Notes: generated by a model not told the origin, from the sequence alone. 64,000 bases of DNA from Saccharomonospora xinjiangensis XJ-54 (GCF_000258175.1 NZ_JH636049.1:2147482-2211481); one strand, 5' to 3'; shown: positions 18,350 to 27,905, counted from the stretch's first letter. Numbers and translations: made by a program.

Positions 18350-19285
18350 ATGCCACCACGGGTCCGTGAGCGCAGTCCCTACGTCGAACTCCAGCGGGAC
18401 CAGTGGCGCGAGCTGCGTCGCTCCACCCCGTTGCCGCTGACGGCCGACGAGCTGGCGCGGCTGCGCGGCCTCGGAGAGCAGATCGACCTCAGAGAGGTCG
18501 CGGAGGTGTACCTTCCGCTGTCCCGCTTGATCAACCTCCAGGTGGCGGCCCGCCAACGCCTCTACGAGGCCACGACCACCTTCCTCGGCGAGGACGCGCA
18601 CGCCACCAAGGTCCCTTTCGTCATCGGTGTCGCGGGTAGCGTGGCGGTCGGCAAATCGACCACCGCACGCATCCTGCGGACGCTGCTGGCGCGCTGGCCC
18701 GACCATCCGAGGGTCGATCTGGTCACCACCGACGGCTTCCTCTACCCGCGCGCGGAGTTGATTCGCCGTGGCCTCATGCACCGCAAGGGCTTCCCCGAGA
18801 GCTACGACCGCCGTGCACTGCTGCGATTCGTCACCGAGGTGAAGTCGGGCGCCGAGGAGGTCAGAGCCCCCGTCTACTCCCACCTCGCCTACGACATCCT
18901 CCCCGGCGAGGAACAGGTGGTGCGCAGGCCCGACATCCTGATCGTCGAAGGGCTCAACGTCCTGCAACCGGGGCCCAGGCTCACGGTCTCCGACCTTTTC
19001 GACTTCTCCATCTACGTAGACGCCCACACCGCCGACATCGAGCGCTGGTACGTCGAGCGGTTCCTCGAACTGCGGCACACCGCGTTCGCCGACCCCGCGT
19101 CGCACTTCCACCACTTCGCAGGTCTTCCCGACAGCGAGGCGAGGTCCGAGGCACTGCACCTGTGGAAGACGATCAACGAGCCGAACCTCGTCGAGAACAT
19201 CCGGCCGACCCGTCCCCGCGCGACTCTGGTGTTGCGAAAGGACTTCGACCACTCGATCAACCGGGTGCGCCTGCGCAAACTGTAG
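18350..19285 (+). CDS. coaA: Type I pantothenate kinase
   Basis: Phosphorylates pantothenate, the first step of coenzyme A synthesis. 311 residues, very close in sequence and length to mycobacterial CoaA. It has [15 protein letters not shown] at the N-terminus, the P-loop [15 protein letters not shown] near residue 95, TTDGFLYP, and the C-terminal [22 protein letters not shown] 18350 is chosen over an ATG at 18293 because GAGGAG lies 7 nt upstream and it matches the family start. It diverges from the YbaB operon across 177 bp. Confidence 0.96.
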   Translation: MPPRVRERSPYVELQRDQWRELRRSTPLPLTADELARLRGLGEQIDLREVAEVYLPLSRLINLQVAARQRLYEATTTFLGEDAHATKVPFVIGVAGSVAVGKSTTARILRTLLARWPDHPRVDLVTTDGFLYPRAELIRRGLMHRKGFPESYDRRALLRFVTEVKSGAEEVRAPVYSHLAYDILPGEEQVVRRPDILIVEGLNVLQPGPRLTVSDLFDFSIYVDAHTADIERWYVERFLELRHTAFADPASHFHHFAGLPDSEARSEALHLWKTINEPNLVENIRPTRPRATLVLRKDFDHSINRVRLRKL

Positions 19286-19340
19286 GAAATCACCTCATCC
19301 GGTGACCTCCGAGTGGTCGGCACCCGGGTAGGGCTCGACC

Positions 19341-22300
19341 ATGGCCCGTGTGAGCAAGAGCCCACCTCACCCGCTCGTCGGCGTTCTCGGTCCACTGCGC
19401 ATCACCAGGCGTGGGGCCGAGCAACCGGTCACGGACAGGGCCATGCGCGTCGTACTGTCCGCGCTGGTCGCCGACCTCAATCGCGGCGTGCCTGCCGACA
19501 CTCTCGTCGAACTGGCGTGGGCACCGCACGAACGGCCCGCGAACCCGCTCGACGCGCTGGAGACCCGGATCACGCGGCTGCGCACGCTGCTGGCGCCTGC
19601 GGCGGAGCTGGTGTGGACGGCAGGCGGGTGTGTGCTCTCCGTCGATGCCGAGCGGGTCGATGCGGTGTGTTTCGAACGCATGGCCGAGGCCGCCCGCTGG
19701 TGTACGCCGAGGGATGCGATCTCCACGCTGGAACGCGCGCTCGCGATGTGGCGGGGGGAGCCCTTTCCTGATCTGCGGCGGGACGGCGTCGAGCACCCCG
19801 AGGCGGTGCGCCTCCGGCAACTGCGCGCCCGAGCCGTCGAGGACCTTGCCGCATGTGAGCTCGACATCGGTTCCGTCGAGGACGCTGCGGGAAGGTTGCT
19901 GGCCCTGCTCTCGTCGGAGCCGTTGAGGGAGCGCGCCTGCGGCTACGCGATGTGGGCGCTGCACAGACTCGGTATGACAGGCGACGCCGTCGCCTGTTAC
20001 GACCAGCTCGTCGAGCGGCTGGAGGACGAGCTTGGTGAGGGAGTCGGCAGCGAACTGCGTGAGACGTATCGAGCCGTCACGGGGACCACGTCGGCGGTGG
20101 CCCGCGCCGGGACTCCTCGTTTCGGCACGACGTTCACCGGCCGAGGCCACGAACTCGCGCGACTGTCCACAATGCTGCACCGCGACCGGCTGGTCACCGT
20201 GACGGGCGCTCCGGGAAGCGGCAAGACCAGGCTCGTACTCGAAGTACTGTCCATTACGGACATACCAGCCACCGTCCTCCCGCTGTCCACGTGCGACGCG
20301 GGCGATCTGTACGGTGCTGTGGCAACCGAGCTGGGAGTGCATTACCGGGGCCGTGACGATGCGGCGGCCGAATTTCCCACCATGCTCGCCGAGTACCTGT
20401 GCGGTCGCAGGCACGTGCTCGTGCTCGACGGCTGCGAACTCCAGTTGACGGCCGTGCGAACCCTCGTCAGGAAGCTCGCCTCACGGTGTGCGGATCTCAC
20501 CGTCGTCGCGACGAGCCGCGTGCGGCTGGGGCTCGTGGGCGAGCAGGTGCTGCCGCTGGGACCGCTGGCCCGCGACGGTGTTCGCGACCCGCTGGCCTCC
20601 CGCGCCGGAACGTTGTTCCGCGACCGCGCTCGCAGGATCGACCCCGGCTACCCTCGCGACGACGTCGAAGCCGAGGCAGGCAGGGCGATGTTGCGGCGGG
20701 TGGACTGCCTGCCGCTGGCCGTGGAGATCGTCGCAGCCCACAGTGCAGGTGAGTCCGGGAAGGCCGGAGCCGCCGCGCCTACCGAGGGCACCGAGAGCAC
20801 CGAGAGCACTGGAGCCACGGAGAACGGCGGCACCAGCACCCCTGCCACGCGCACCGATGACGACGCAGGCGGCAACGGCACGACCGACCATGCCATACCT
20901 GCCGGCACGCCGGAGAACATCGCTGATGCCAACAGCAACAGCGGCACCAGTCCCGCCGCCCCCACTGACCTCGACACAGCCCGCGGGGAGGACAGCCACC
21001 GCCCGATGCCCCCCGAACTGCCGACCGACCTCGTCGAGTGGGCGTTCTCCCAGCTCTCCGCCGCCAGGCGCGACCTACTCGGTGCGCTGACGGTCTTCGC
21101 CGGTGACGTGTCCCTCGGCGCGGCAGAGCGGGTCGCCTCCACCGGCGGCGTCGTGGCCGAGGCACTGACCCAGCTCACGAGAACGGGGCTGCTCGGGACC
21201 ACGGAAACCGGTCACCACCGCTTGCCGGACCTCGTTCGCAGGCATGCCGCGCGGTGGTTCGCGGGCACGGACGGCGAGCACAAGGCCAGGCAACGGCATG
21301 CGCTGTGGTGTGTTGACGTGGTCACCGAGGCGGCGACCACGGCCGAGGACGTGGCCGGTTTCGAGTCACTTCGCGGGGTGCAGGACGACGTGTGTTCCGC
21401 GCTGCGCTGGGCCACCTCGGAGGAGCCTGCCGTCGCGGCGGAGCTGACGGGGCTGATCGGCTCGCTCACCACCTACCGTTGCCTGCCGAAGCTGTCGCCG
21501 TGGCGGCTCGCCGTGGCACGCCATCCCGACGCCCGGCTGTCCCGGCACGTGCTCGCGGCGGTATCGGGCGCGACGGCGGCGCTGCGCTGCGGGCTTCCCG
21601 AGGAGGGGCTGCGGCTCGCCGCGAGAGCCGCGGAACTCGCCTCGGCGCCCGAACACCGCTGGTCGGCCGTGCGGGCGCTGGTCTGTGCCTACCACGATCT
21701 CGGCGACGACGACAGGACGGCCACCACCTGCCACGAATTGCTCGCGCTGCCCGACCTGCCCGACGGGTACGAGGCCGAAGCCCACGCCTTCCTGTCACTT
21801 GTCGCCGCTCGCGGCGGGCACCGGCACGAGGCGACACGGCGCGCCGAACTGGCCACCCGGCTCGCCCGCGAGTCCGGTTCGGCCTGTCTCCGCGCACTCG
21901 CCGCGTACGCGGACGCGACCGCCACCGCCCTGACCGATCCCGTCGCGGGTGCGACCCACCTCGCGAGAGCACGCATCAAGGCGAGAGCCGCGGGGGCCGA
22001 CTGGATCACAGCCTCGGCAGGCACCGCGCTGGCCGGGACACTGCTCGCGCTCGGCCGCGTGCCGGAGGCCGCCAAGCTGCTCCAGCTCACGCTCGACGAC
22101 TGGCTTCGCATGCGGGCGCCGAGGCAGCTCCGAGCGTGCGTGGACGTCGCCGTGCACTGTGTGGCCTCCGCGAGCGGGAAAGGCACAGCGGAGGCGCTGG
22201 TCCGTGACCAGGAGGAACGCAGCACGTCGGAGACTCTGGTGCTGGTCAGGACGGCACGAGCCGCCGCGATATCACTCGGGGCCACCTTCGGCTCCGCTCA

Positions 22301-22388
22301 TCCGCATCGCCCAGCGTCAGTCGATCGGGTGAGTCCCGACGGGAGCTCTAACCACTTGGCCGATACCAGCGTGATCTTCCGCCGGTGA
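19341..22388 (+). CDS. AfsR/SARP-like BTAD transcriptional regulator with NB-ARC ATPase
   Basis: 1015 residues. The N-terminal winged-helix (about 10-95) and BTAD domain (about 105-245, DAISTLERALAMWRGEPF) are those of SARP-type regulators. An NTPase follows with Walker A GAPGSGKT at 289-296 and a Walker B-like HVLVLDGCEL near 360. The C-terminal 400 residues are helical TPR-like repeats. Residues about 467-555 are a Thr/Glu/Asn/Gly-rich insert with no predicted fold, splitting the ATPase from its winged-helix region. Such regulators often control secondary metabolism; no target cluster is apparent nearby. Confidence 0.85.
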   Translation: MARVSKSPPHPLVGVLGPLRITRRGAEQPVTDRAMRVVLSALVADLNRGVPADTLVELAWAPHERPANPLDALETRITRLRTLLAPAAELVWTAGGCVLSVDAERVDAVCFERMAEAARWCTPRDAISTLERALAMWRGEPFPDLRRDGVEHPEAVRLRQLRARAVEDLAACELDIGSVEDAAGRLLALLSSEPLRERACGYAMWALHRLGMTGDAVACYDQLVERLEDELGEGVGSELRETYRAVTGTTSAVARAGTPRFGTTFTGRGHELARLSTMLHRDRLVTVTGAPGSGKTRLVLEVLSITDIPATVLPLSTCDAGDLYGAVATELGVHYRGRDDAAAEFPTMLAEYLCGRRHVLVLDGCELQLTAVRTLVRKLASRCADLTVVATSRVRLGLVGEQVLPLGPLARDGVRDPLASRAGTLFRDRARRIDPGYPRDDVEAEAGRAMLRRVDCLPLAVEIVAAHSAGESGKAGAAAPTEGTESTESTGATENGGTSTPATRTDDDAGGNGTTDHAIPAGTPENIADANSNSGTSPAAPTDLDTARGEDSHRPMPPELPTDLVEWAFSQLSAARRDLLGALTVFAGDVSLGAAERVASTGGVVAEALTQLTRTGLLGTTETGHHRLPDLVRRHAARWFAGTDGEHKARQRHALWCVDVVTEAATTAEDVAGFESLRGVQDDVCSALRWATSEEPAVAAELTGLIGSLTTYRCLPKLSPWRLAVARHPDARLSRHVLAAVSGATAALRCGLPEEGLRLAARAAELASAPEHRWSAVRALVCAYHDLGDDDRTATTCHELLALPDLPDGYEAEAHAFLSLVAARGGHRHEATRRAELATRLARESGSACLRALAAYADATATALTDPVAGATHLARARIKARAAGADWITASAGTALAGTLLALGRVPEAAKLLQLTLDDWLRMRAPRQLRACVDVAVHCVASASGKGTAEALVRDQEERSTSETLVLVRTARAAAISLGATFGSAHPHRPASVDRVSPDGSSNHLADTSVIFRR

Positions 22389-22429
22389 CCCTGGAGGAGA
22401 AATGACCATCGGCTCGGAAGGCGGCCACG

Positions 22430-22573
22430 ATGCTTGCGGACATTCTGACCTGGGTGGGCGCGGTGCTGGGCATCGCGGTGCTGTTCGCGATGGCTTTCGG
22501 AGCCGTCGCCCTCGACTACGGCGACAAGCGAGGCTCGCGAAGGGCCGAACGCTCCGACACACCTGCCCGGTGA
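22430..22573 (+). CDS. Small single-pass membrane protein (47 aa)
   Basis: An ORF MLADILTWVGAV... of 47 residues: one transmembrane helix (about residues 6-28) followed by a charged tail ending in Arg. GGAAGG lies 9 nt upstream. Third positions are strongly G/C and the hydrophobicity profile is natural, supporting coding. A much stronger ribosome site (GGAGGAGA) sits before an overlapping out-of-frame ATG at 22402, whose product looks like a shadow. Function unknown; the stop is immediately beside the convergent gene's stop. Confidence 0.55.
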   Translation: MLADILTWVGAVLGIAVLFAMAFGAVALDYGDKRGSRRAERSDTPAR

Positions 22574-22574
22574 C

Positions 22575-23765
22575 TCATCCCGCGAGAACCTTCGGCAAGG
22601 CCACCCGCGCCTTGCGCAGCTCGTCCAGCAACCGGGTCTTGCGGCGGTGGCGGCCGAGCAGGCCAGCCAGGTAGGTGGAGAACTCCTGTGAGATGCCAGC
22701 GCGACGGTAGAGCAGCCGAAGTCGTCGCAGTTGCACGGCGGCAAGCTCGTAGTTCTGCGCGTTACGGGAGTCGATGAGCTGCTCGACGCACTGGCGGTAA
22801 AGCGGGATGACGTCGGAGGGATCGTGGTCTGCCGCGACTTTCCACGCCTCGTCGTAGCGGTCCGCGCCCAGCAGCTGTTCGACGTCGGAGGTGTCGGAGG
22901 GCGGCTGCCGGGTGCGAACCCGTTCGAGCGCCTCCACCACAGGCGCCGAGCCACCGTCGTGCCCCACCGGACCGTTGCCCAGCGCCTTCGCGGCGTGGGC
23001 GATGGCCTCGGAGTGCCGTCCCGCCGCCCTCAACACGCGCACGATGCGCAGACTCACATCGAGCCTGGGCAGTTCCTCCGACAGCAGACCCACCACCGTG
23101 TCCACGTCCGAGGTGATCTCCGCGATCTCCAGCCGCACCGCCCGCGCCGCACGCACGCGGTCACTGTCGCCGCCGTCGGCGAGCACCGCGTCCACGGCCG
23201 ACCGCACCCATGCCAGTCCGTCGTCGCCGAGTGCCTCTGCGAAATCCGCGAGCCGCACGGCGGACCGGACCGGGCTGTCGAACACGAGCTGGATGATCCA
23301 CTCGGCGAGTTCACGGCTCGGCTGCGGGTGAGCCGCGCACGCCCTCGAATACAGCGAAACCGCCCTGCCGAGCTGTTCGAGCAACCGTGCCGAGGGATCG
23401 CCGCTCTCACGCGCTGCCGCGACGAGGCGGTCGGCGGTTCTTCTGGCCAGCGGTGTGACGTCGGCCGATGTTCCCGCGTCGAGGAGCCGCTGCACCGTGT
23501 CGAGCACCGAGTCCAGCTGCACCGTGTCCGACCGTGCGGATCGGGCGGTGCCGGGAGCATCGTCGGCGGGTCTCGCGCCGGCGGCTGCGTCCTCCACTCC
23601 GGACGAGGAGGTTCCTTCCGCGCTCCCGAGCCTGCGGGAACCCCGGAGCTCGATCAACCGCTGCCGTAGCTCCTCGTCCCGATCGGCCTGCTCGCACAGG
23701 ATGTGGACCAGCGTCTCGGTATCCAACGTCAGAAGGAACGCGCGCAGCTCCGGTCGGCGGGTCAC
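22575..23765 (-). CDS. Conserved helical-repeat protein coupled to SF1 helicase-like gene
   Basis: 396 residues, predominantly alpha-helical with a disordered acidic Ala/Ser/Gly stretch at about residues 45-85. The C-terminal region (QLRRLRLLYRRAGISQEFSTYLAGLLGRHRRK) resembles the helical repeats found after SWIM zinc fingers (DUF6880-like), but no Cys/His zinc motif is present. Its GTG start overlaps the TGA of the upstream helicase gene (GTGA), so translation is coupled and a complex is likely. No catalytic motif is visible. Function unknown. Confidence 0.72.
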   Translation of the reverse strand: MTRRPELRAFLLTLDTETLVHILCEQADRDEELRQRLIELRGSRRLGSAEGTSSSGVEDAAAGARPADDAPGTARSARSDTVQLDSVLDTVQRLLDAGTSADVTPLARRTADRLVAAARESGDPSARLLEQLGRAVSLYSRACAAHPQPSRELAEWIIQLVFDSPVRSAVRLADFAEALGDDGLAWVRSAVDAVLADGGDSDRVRAARAVRLEIAEITSDVDTVVGLLSEELPRLDVSLRIVRVLRAAGRHSEAIAHAAKALGNGPVGHDGGSAPVVEALERVRTRQPPSDTSDVEQLLGADRYDEAWKVAADHDPSDVIPLYRQCVEQLIDSRNAQNYELAAVQLRRLRLLYRRAGISQEFSTYLAGLLGRHRRKTRLLDELRKARVALPKVLAG

Positions 23766-26017
23766 CCGGCTATCGTGCCATCCGCCGCTGTCCGGTCGGT
23801 CACGGTCACGGTCCACTCCGTGGCGGACTGTTGCCGCTGGCGAGGAATCAGCACCTCACCGAGGCGTCTCACCAGCAGACCGCCCTGGTGGTGCAGTGCG
23901 TTCACGGCACCGAGTGGTGTCCCCTTCGGCGCGCACCGCACAGCGTTCAGATCCGCCAGCAGAAACAGCCGGTCACGGGCACGGGCGATACCGGAGATGA
24001 AGGAACGCACCCTGTCGTACCAGCCGTCGATGGTCAGATCGAGCACCACCGTGCCGAACTCGTGGCCGGTCACGGTGCCCACGGTGCCCACATCCACCGT
24101 GAGAGTGTCGCGCAGCACCTCTCGCCACGGCTCCACCTGGTCAGGCGTCGGGACGAGGATGGCCCCGCCGTCCTCGGGGATCAGCCCCACCAGCGCGGCT
24201 CGCTCCACCGGCTCGCCTGCCGTGTCGAGGAGCACGACCTCCGTGTGCCTGCCCTCCGCCGCGACCAGCGCTTTGTACCCGATGTTCTCGGCGATCGCCT
24301 GGACGGAGGGCCCGACGCGGTACTGCCGGTTCAGCACGGCGCAACCCGGATGGGCGTGCGCGTCGGAGGGCGTGAGGATGCCGCAGTGCGCGAAGGGTGT
24401 GGCCAGAACCCACCTCTGAACCTCGGGAAGGCGCTCCAGCTCCACCGGCGACACCTGCGGCCACGGCTGCGCGAGATCACCGAAAACGACTGCCGTCTCG
24501 CGGGCCTGCGCCACGGCGAGCAGCACGTCGCAGAGGCGGGCCGAGCCCGCGTCATCCACCAGCACCACGTCGAAGGCGCCTTCGGTATGCGGGATGCCGG
24601 TCATGGTGGTGACGACGACGGGTTCGGACTCCCACCACCACGCCTCGTCCTCCAGCCGCAGCTCGTGCCCGCGCTCGCCGATCCACCACAGGCGTTCCTG
24701 GAACCGGCCCCGCAGCGCCGCCCTGTGCCTGGCGCGTTCCCGCAGCGCCTCCCGCTCGGCGTGCAGCCGGGGCAGTTCGCGGTTGAGACAGTCGGCGTAG
24801 AAGCGGTGATCGGCCTCGTCGCCCAGCCCAGCGGCCGTCAGTCGCATGAGCTCGTCACGGACCAGTTCGAGCTGTGTCCGCGTGTCCGACTCCTCGCGCT
24901 CCAGCTCACGGGCCTTCGCCCGCATCCGGTCGAGATCGGATTCGAGCTTCCGCACGTCGTCGGAAACCGTGTTGACGCGCTGCCTGCATTCCTCGATGCG
25001 CGAAACGAGCCTGCGGCGTTCCTCCTCCACGACCCGCAGTTCGTTCCGGTCGTTCTTCCTGCCTCGATAGAGCAGGCTCCGGTTGCGCATTCGCTCCCGC
25101 AGCTCGCCGAGCTGCTCCTCCACCTTGGCGAGCCGGTTGGTCAGCACACGAGCCTCGACCCTGCGCGCGTGCTCACCCGCCACCCTGTCGTGACAACGCC
25201 GAGCCAGCCGCGCCGCCTCCTCGGCCTCCGCCGCGTCCCTGACCAGCTCCCAGTGCCGTTCGCGCAGGACGTCGAAGTCGTCGCGCAACGCGGCGGCGCG
25301 CTGGGCGTTCTCGACTCTGCGCTCTGCCGCGAGAAACGCGTCGTGGTCGTAGTCGCGAAGCTCGGCGTCGAGCCGTTCGAGTTCGCACTCCACTTCGGAA
25401 AGGTCTGCGAGGTCACGTTGAAGGGCCAGCCGCTCGCCGTCGCCGACGGCGTGGATCGACGCTCGCGCCGCGGTGGCTTCGTCGGTGATGAGAAGGACGC
25501 GCTTTCCCTTCCGTGCCAGCTCGGCCGCGGCCTTCGCGGCGAGCTGTGTCTTCCCGCTGCCCGGTGGCCCCCAGACCAGGTGCAGTCCCGGAACGAAGCA
25601 CGTGGAGTAGGCGTCCTCACCCGCGGCGTCGAGCCTGCCTTCGGCGAGCCGATCGGCCAGCGGCGCGTCGCCCAGCTCCCGCAGCCCGTGCGCCAGCCGC
25701 GCGAGCACCCTGCCTTGCGTGACCTCACGCGCCCACACCCGATCACACTCGGACGGCAGCGGCCCGACATCGTGCAACCACAGGACGCCTCGGGCGAACT
25801 CGGTGCTCACCGGCACCGCCGTTCCGTGCCTCGGGTTCTGACACCCGGACACCCTGACATCGATCAGCGGCCGGACCCGGCGTCCCCGAAGATCGACGAC
25901 GAGGTCGCCGTCCTCAGTGCGCCGCAACGGGCCCAGCACGCTCCACTCGTCGGCCTGCCGCGCGTGTTCGAGCTCGGCCTCGACCGCGCCGGCGGCCTGC
26001 TGACGCCACTCGGTCAT
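23762..26017 (-). CDS. SF1 helicase/AAA_11-AAA_12-like ATPase with inserted coiled coil
   Basis: 751 residues. A small N-terminal domain (1-140) precedes Walker A (GPPGSGKTQ, 150-158). A long coiled coil, about 200-440, rich in Glu/Arg/Leu, is inserted before Walker B (VVLVDDAG, about 483-490) and motif III (VVFGDLAQPWPQ). C-terminal motifs GTVTGHEFGTVVLDL and ISGIARARDRLFLL are the SF1 (UPF1/Dna2-like) motif V/VI region. No nuclease domain is seen. ATG 26017 has AAAGGGG upstream; the frame is open to 26191 but unsupported. It is translationally coupled to the next gene. Confidence 0.8.
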   Translation of the reverse strand: MTEWRQQAAGAVEAELEHARQADEWSVLGPLRRTEDGDLVVDLRGRRVRPLIDVRVSGCQNPRHGTAVPVSTEFARGVLWLHDVGPLPSECDRVWAREVTQGRVLARLAHGLRELGDAPLADRLAEGRLDAAGEDAYSTCFVPGLHLVWGPPGSGKTQLAAKAAAELARKGKRVLLITDEATAARASIHAVGDGERLALQRDLADLSEVECELERLDAELRDYDHDAFLAAERRVENAQRAAALRDDFDVLRERHWELVRDAAEAEEAARLARRCHDRVAGEHARRVEARVLTNRLAKVEEQLGELRERMRNRSLLYRGRKNDRNELRVVEEERRRLVSRIEECRQRVNTVSDDVRKLESDLDRMRAKARELEREESDTRTQLELVRDELMRLTAAGLGDEADHRFYADCLNRELPRLHAEREALRERARHRAALRGRFQERLWWIGERGHELRLEDEAWWWESEPVVVTTMTGIPHTEGAFDVVLVDDAGSARLCDVLLAVAQARETAVVFGDLAQPWPQVSPVELERLPEVQRWVLATPFAHCGILTPSDAHAHPGCAVLNRQYRVGPSVQAIAENIGYKALVAAEGRHTEVVLLDTAGEPVERAALVGLIPEDGGAILVPTPDQVEPWREVLRDTLTVDVGTVGTVTGHEFGTVVLDLTIDGWYDRVRSFISGIARARDRLFLLADLNAVRCAPKGTPLGAVNALHHQGGLLVRRLGEVLIPRQRQQSATEWTVTVTDRTAADGTIAG

Positions 26018-26204
26018 GCCACCCCTTTCGGTCAAGGCCGAGTAAACCAAGGGTGGGCCTGACCAGCGCTTTGAGTAATCCCTGCGGGTTACGACCTGCA
26101 TCCGGGTGCGTGAAGTGGCGGCGAGGCACGTCGCCGGTGGGGAGCGATACCCCTGTACCGGGGGAAAAACAGCTGGTCGGACGGCTCTCAAGGCGTTCGA
26201 CGGC
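26018..26204. other. Intergenic control region upstream of the helicase operon
   Basis: 187 bp between the AraC gene's stop and the helicase start, both on the minus strand. It contains a near-palindrome GTAATCCCTGCGGGTTAC at 26075-26092, a possible operator, and CCCC-6 nt-GGGG followed by A residues near 26151-26166, which could end AraC transcription. No clear promoter hexamers. Confidence 0.35.
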
Positions 26205-26981
26205 TCAGCGGGAAGTGACGAGCAACCGCCGCAGCGCAGTCGGGGTGTGTCCGAGGTGTTCGCGGACCGTACGGGTGAGGTGTGCCTGGTCGGAGAAGCC
26301 GAGGTCTGCGGCTAGCGCCGCGAGGCTGACCTCGCCGTCGGCGAGCCGGTCCATGGCACCGGCGACCCGGACCCGGTTCCGGTAGCGGGTCAGTGAGAGC
26401 CCCATCTGCCGGGAGAACGACCTGCTCAAGCGGTACGGGGAGACCTTGAGCAGAGTCGCGAGCGTGCACAGCGACTCCGCCTCCCGCGCGCCTTCCATGA
26501 TCGCTTCCCTTGCCGCCGCGACGAGCGCCCGGTCAGCGGCGCGCCTCGGTAGCGCCTGTTGCTCGGCGGCCACCGCGACGAGGGTCAGCAACTCCTCCGT
26601 CACGGCGTAGTCGAGGTCGCCACCGGCTGCCGAGGCCAGCACCCTGCGATGTGCCAGATCGACCCGGGCATCGACGTACACCACTCGCGCGCGGGGGCGC
26701 GCCTCCCAGAGCGAAGGTAAGAACGTCACCGACGTGCAGACATCGCCGCCGGCCGGGTGTGCGAACCGTTCCTCCTCTCCCGGCGCGGCCAGGTAGCCCA
26801 GCGTGGGATCGAGATCGGCCTCCGTGCCTGCTGCGCTTCGCCGGAACCTGCCTCGCCGGACCAGCACGAGGCGATACTCGCCGTGCGCTTCCACCTCGGA
26901 CCACCTGGCACGGCCGCCACCACAGGCAGCCGAGGTGACGGCGAATCCCTCCCGCGCGGCGAGCGTCTTGGTGGTCAGCAC
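26205..26981 (-). CDS. AraC family transcriptional regulator
   Basis: 258 residues. The N-terminal half is a cupin-like sensing domain (GEYRLVLVRRGRFRRSAAG). The C-terminal 100 residues carry two helix-turn-helix units: LCTLATLLKVSPYRLSRSFSRQMG and VSLAALAADLGFSDQAHLTRTVREHLGHTP, the latter being the AraC signature. The start chosen is GTG 26981; upstream in-frame sequence to 27113 is not conserved-looking. It diverges from the VOC/SRPBCC pair with about 115 bp between, so it may control them. Confidence 0.87.
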   Translation of the reverse strand: MLTTKTLAAREGFAVTSAACGGGRARWSEVEAHGEYRLVLVRRGRFRRSAAGTEADLDPTLGYLAAPGEEERFAHPAGGDVCTSVTFLPSLWEARPRARVVYVDARVDLAHRRVLASAAGGDLDYAVTEELLTLVAVAAEQQALPRRAADRALVAAAREAIMEGAREAESLCTLATLLKVSPYRLSRSFSRQMGLSLTRYRNRVRVAGAMDRLADGEVSLAALAADLGFSDQAHLTRTVREHLGHTPTALRRLLVTSR

Positions 26982-27097
26982 GCATGTGACCCTACGCGGC
27001 ACGTCCGACGAAAACGGCCCGCAAGAATCTTCAAGACCGGAAGGCTCCCGCGAGGAAAGCTTGCAGGGTAAGCAATTCAGTGCTGGGAGACAACGAC

Positions 27098-27454
27098 ATG
27101 ACCGTCCACGCACGACTCACAACGATCACCATCGACTGCGCAGCCCCGAAGGTGCTGGCCCAGTTCTACCGTGACCTCACCGGCTGGGAGATCACCCACA
27201 GCGACGCCGACTCCGCCGGTGTGGGAGACGGCCCGATCCAGCTCGCCTTCCAGCGGATCGACGGCTACGAGAGCCTTCGGTGGCCCGAAGACCGCGCGCA
27301 CGCGCACCTCGACCTCGCGGTCGCCGACGTCGATGCCGCGACCGAACGGCTGCTCTCGCTCGGGGCGACCAAACCCCCGTTCCAGCCGGGCCAGGAGGAG
27401 TGGACTGTTCTCCTCGACCCGGAAGGCCACCCGTTCTGCATCGCCAAGGCCTGA
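27098..27454 (+). CDS. VOC superfamily (glyoxalase-like) protein
   Basis: 118 residues forming one betaalphabetabetabeta VOC module pair: LTTITIDCAAPKVLAQFYRDLTGWE at the start and WTVLLDPEGHPFCIAKA at the end, the usual DUF-type Glyoxalase_6 pattern. An internal HAHLDLAVAD gives a potential metal-binding His, but the metal-site set is incomplete. ATG 27098 with GGAG 8 nt upstream is preferred over 27080. Possible roles are dioxygenase, isomerase or antibiotic binding. It is followed 13 bp later by the SRPBCC gene. Confidence 0.82.
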   Translation: MTVHARLTTITIDCAAPKVLAQFYRDLTGWEITHSDADSAGVGDGPIQLAFQRIDGYESLRWPEDRAHAHLDLAVADVDAATERLLSLGATKPPFQPGQEEWTVLLDPEGHPFCIAKA

Positions 27455-27467
27455 ACAGGAGCACGCC

Positions 27468-27872
27468 ATGGCCTCCATTCACAAGGAATTCGTCCTCGAC
27501 GCCGACCCCGAGGTGGTCTGGGAGGTGCTGCGGGACTTCGGCGCGGTGCACCGGCGACTCGCCCCCGGCTTCGTCACCGACACGCGGCTGTGCGCGGACA
27601 CCCGCACGGTGACGTTCGCCGACGGCACCGTGGTCGCCGAACGTCTCGTCGATCTGGACGCCGAGCACAGGCGGATCGCGTACACGGTCGTCGGCGGCGA
27701 CCTCCACCCGTCCCACCACAACGCCTGGATGCAGGCGGTGCGGACCGAGGACGGCCGGACAAGGTTCGTCTGGCACACCGACGTTCTCCCCGGCCCGCTG
27801 GCCGCACCGATCACCGACTTCGTCGAACGTGGCTCCGAAGTCATCCGGCGAACGCTGGGCAACCGTGAGTGA
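27468..27872 (+). CDS. SRPBCC (START-like) family protein
   Basis: 134 residues with the polyketide cyclase/dehydrase-type START fold: IHKEFVLDADPEVVWEVLRDFGAVHRRLAPG at the N-terminus and a long C-terminal amphipathic helix. It probably binds a small hydrophobic ligand. An AGGAG site lies 6 nt before the ATG. It forms an operon with the VOC gene, and the divergent AraC regulator may respond to the same ligand. No catalytic residues can be assigned. Confidence 0.83.
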   Translation: MASIHKEFVLDADPEVVWEVLRDFGAVHRRLAPGFVTDTRLCADTRTVTFADGTVVAERLVDLDAEHRRIAYTVVGGDLHPSHHNAWMQAVRTEDGRTRFVWHTDVLPGPLAAPITDFVERGSEVIRRTLGNRE

Positions 27873-27905
27873 GGCTGACGAAGCGAAACCGTCGCGCTGA
27901 GACCA

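Noticed and set aside
22402..22674. 90-residue ORF with a strong ribosome site
   Set aside because: The product is Arg/Ser/His-rich without natural pattern and runs antisense into the next gene; the 47-residue frame is more credible.
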